From Clostridia bacterium (GTDB lineage Bacteria; Bacillota; Clostridia; Oscillospirales; CAG-272), in assembly GCA_017412675.1 (NCBI GenBank), contig JAFPWV010000213.1, positions 1 to 49,950 of the forward strand: 49,950 nt of DNA, written 5' to 3'. Below the pieces are notes generated by a model that was not told the origin of the DNA, did no database searches, and saw nothing but the letters and a program-made list of their open reading frames with translations. Each line of letters starts with the position of its first letter. The stretch's first letter is position 1. Below, piece by piece: positions 49,353 to 49,950 of this stretch. The position numbers were made by a program, and so were the translations under genes.

Positions 49353-49950
49353 AGCTGAACTATACCGCGACCTGCCTCTTCGGGCTCGAAGGCCTGCTCG
49401 GCGAGGAGATCGAAGCGCTCGGGTGCCGCCGGATCGAAAACATCGACGGCCGGATCACCTTCGAGGGGGATGAGACCACCGCGGCGAAGGCGAATATCGG
49501 CCTGCGCTTTGCCGAACGGCTCTATCTCAACCTCGGGGCGTTTGAGGCGAATACCTTCACCGAACTGTTCGACGGGACGAAGGCGCTCCCGTGGGAGGAG
49601 TTCATCGGACGCGACGACGAATTCCCGGTGACGGGTCACGCCGTGAAAAGCAAGCTCTTTTCCGTCCCGGACTGCCAGAAGATCGTGAAGAAAGCGGTCT
49701 CGGTGCGGCTCGGCGAGCGGTACGGGCTCACACATCTGCCCGAGACCGGAATAAAATACCGGATCGAATTCTTTCTCTTCAAGGACCGCGCGAACCTCAT
49801 GATCGATCTCTCCGGTACACCGCTCCACAAGCGGGGATACCGCCCCGAGACGGTCGACGCGCCGATCCGGGAGACGCTCGCCGCCGCGATGGTCAGGCTT
49901 GCCCGCCCGCGCGAGGACGTCCTCCTGTGGGATCCCTTCTGCGGCTCCGG
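49349..49950 (+). CDS. THUMP-domain RNA methyltransferase (RlmL/YpsC type), 3' end missing
   Basis: The first 200 or so residues of a SAM-dependent methyltransferase; the frame is open to the window edge. It begins 'MKLNYTATCLFGLEGLLGEEI', has a THUMP RNA-binding part ('LPWEEFIGRDDEFPVTGHAV', 'DCQKIVKKAVSVRLGERYG', quoted separately), the linker 'LSGTPLHKRGYRPETVDAPIRETLAA' and the start of the catalytic domain with motif 'DPFCGSG' at the very end. Family members methylate N2 of guanosine in 23S rRNA. ATGA overlap with the kinase gene means the two are co-translated. Full length in the family is about 370-380 residues. Confidence 0.9.
   Translation, partial: MKLNYTATCLFGLEGLLGEEIEALGCRRIENIDGRITFEGDETTAAKANIGLRFAERLYLNLGAFEANTFTELFDGTKALPWEEFIGRDDEFPVTGHAVKSKLFSVPDCQKIVKKAVSVRLGERYGLTHLPETGIKYRIEFFLFKDRANLMIDLSGTPLHKRGYRPETVDAPIRETLAAAMVRLARPREDVLLWDPFCGS

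Overview
The window reads as chromosome of a GC-rich, endospore-forming, anaerobic Gram-positive bacterium of the class Clostridia, most likely a gut or other anoxic-habitat lineage known mainly from metagenomes. Supporting observations: forespore sigma factor SigG and the SpoIVB peptidase; a Firmicutes-type rplU-prp-rpmA operon in which L27 carries the cleavable N-terminus; lipoproteins with Lgt; an anaerobic sulfatase-maturase-type radical SAM enzyme; and [FeFe]-hydrogenase maturation genes. Vegetative promoters are unusually easy to see: at least fourteen close matches to TTGACA/TATAAT with exactly 17 bp between the boxes. The lineage assignment is inference.

Layout. 0.3-5 kb: a phage-type replication-like protein (DUF6291), a LarA-like racemase-fold protein, a PHP phosphoesterase and 6-phosphogluconate dehydrogenase. 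5-19 kb: a carbohydrate-utilisation region with four paralogous ~500-residue solute-binding lipoproteins (each with an EF-hand-like loop and no permease nearby), a KDG-type sugar kinase, a DMT exporter, a GNAT-related acyltransferase, a 2-hydroxyacid dehydrogenase, a hexapeptide acetyltransferase and a cytoplasmic heparinase II/III-fold protein. 19-25 kb: a WecG/TagA glycosyltransferase, an acyl carrier protein with a polyacidic tail, a sugar isomerase-like protein, a radical SAM maturase and the L21/Prp/L27 operon. 25-29 kb: folD-lgt, spoIVB and a Gfo/Idh/MocA oxidoreductase.

30.0-37.7 kb holds the most interesting locus: one tightly overlapping operon of eight genes. In order it encodes a TM1266-family hydrogenase-system regulator, a FecCD-type permease, an ABC ATPase, a NifH-like iron protein, two NifD/NifK-like proteins, a FepB/BtuF-type binding lipoprotein and HydF. 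It has its own promoter, a 5' leader ending in an intrinsic terminator, and a terminator behind hydF. It looks like a nitrogenase-superfamily reductase coupled to a metal-chelate or tetrapyrrole importer and enclosed by hydrogenase-maturation genes. Its substrate is unknown to me.

38-50 kb: an FAD oxidoreductase, a transglutaminase-like protein, sigG, ridA, two membrane proteins, a GNAT acetyltransferase, ychF, a VTC-domain/DUF4956 pair, a two-component system and the 5' part of an RlmL-type RNA methyltransferase that runs off the window.

Three families of noncoding repeat punctuate the intergenic spaces: heptad tracts built on AATTCAG (six sites), long imperfect palindromes with 'TCATTGCGAGG...GACGTGGCAATC' arms (three sites), and a GGGGGAGGAAC-arm element. 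No tRNA, rRNA, CRISPR array, insertion-sequence transposase or replication origin was recognised.
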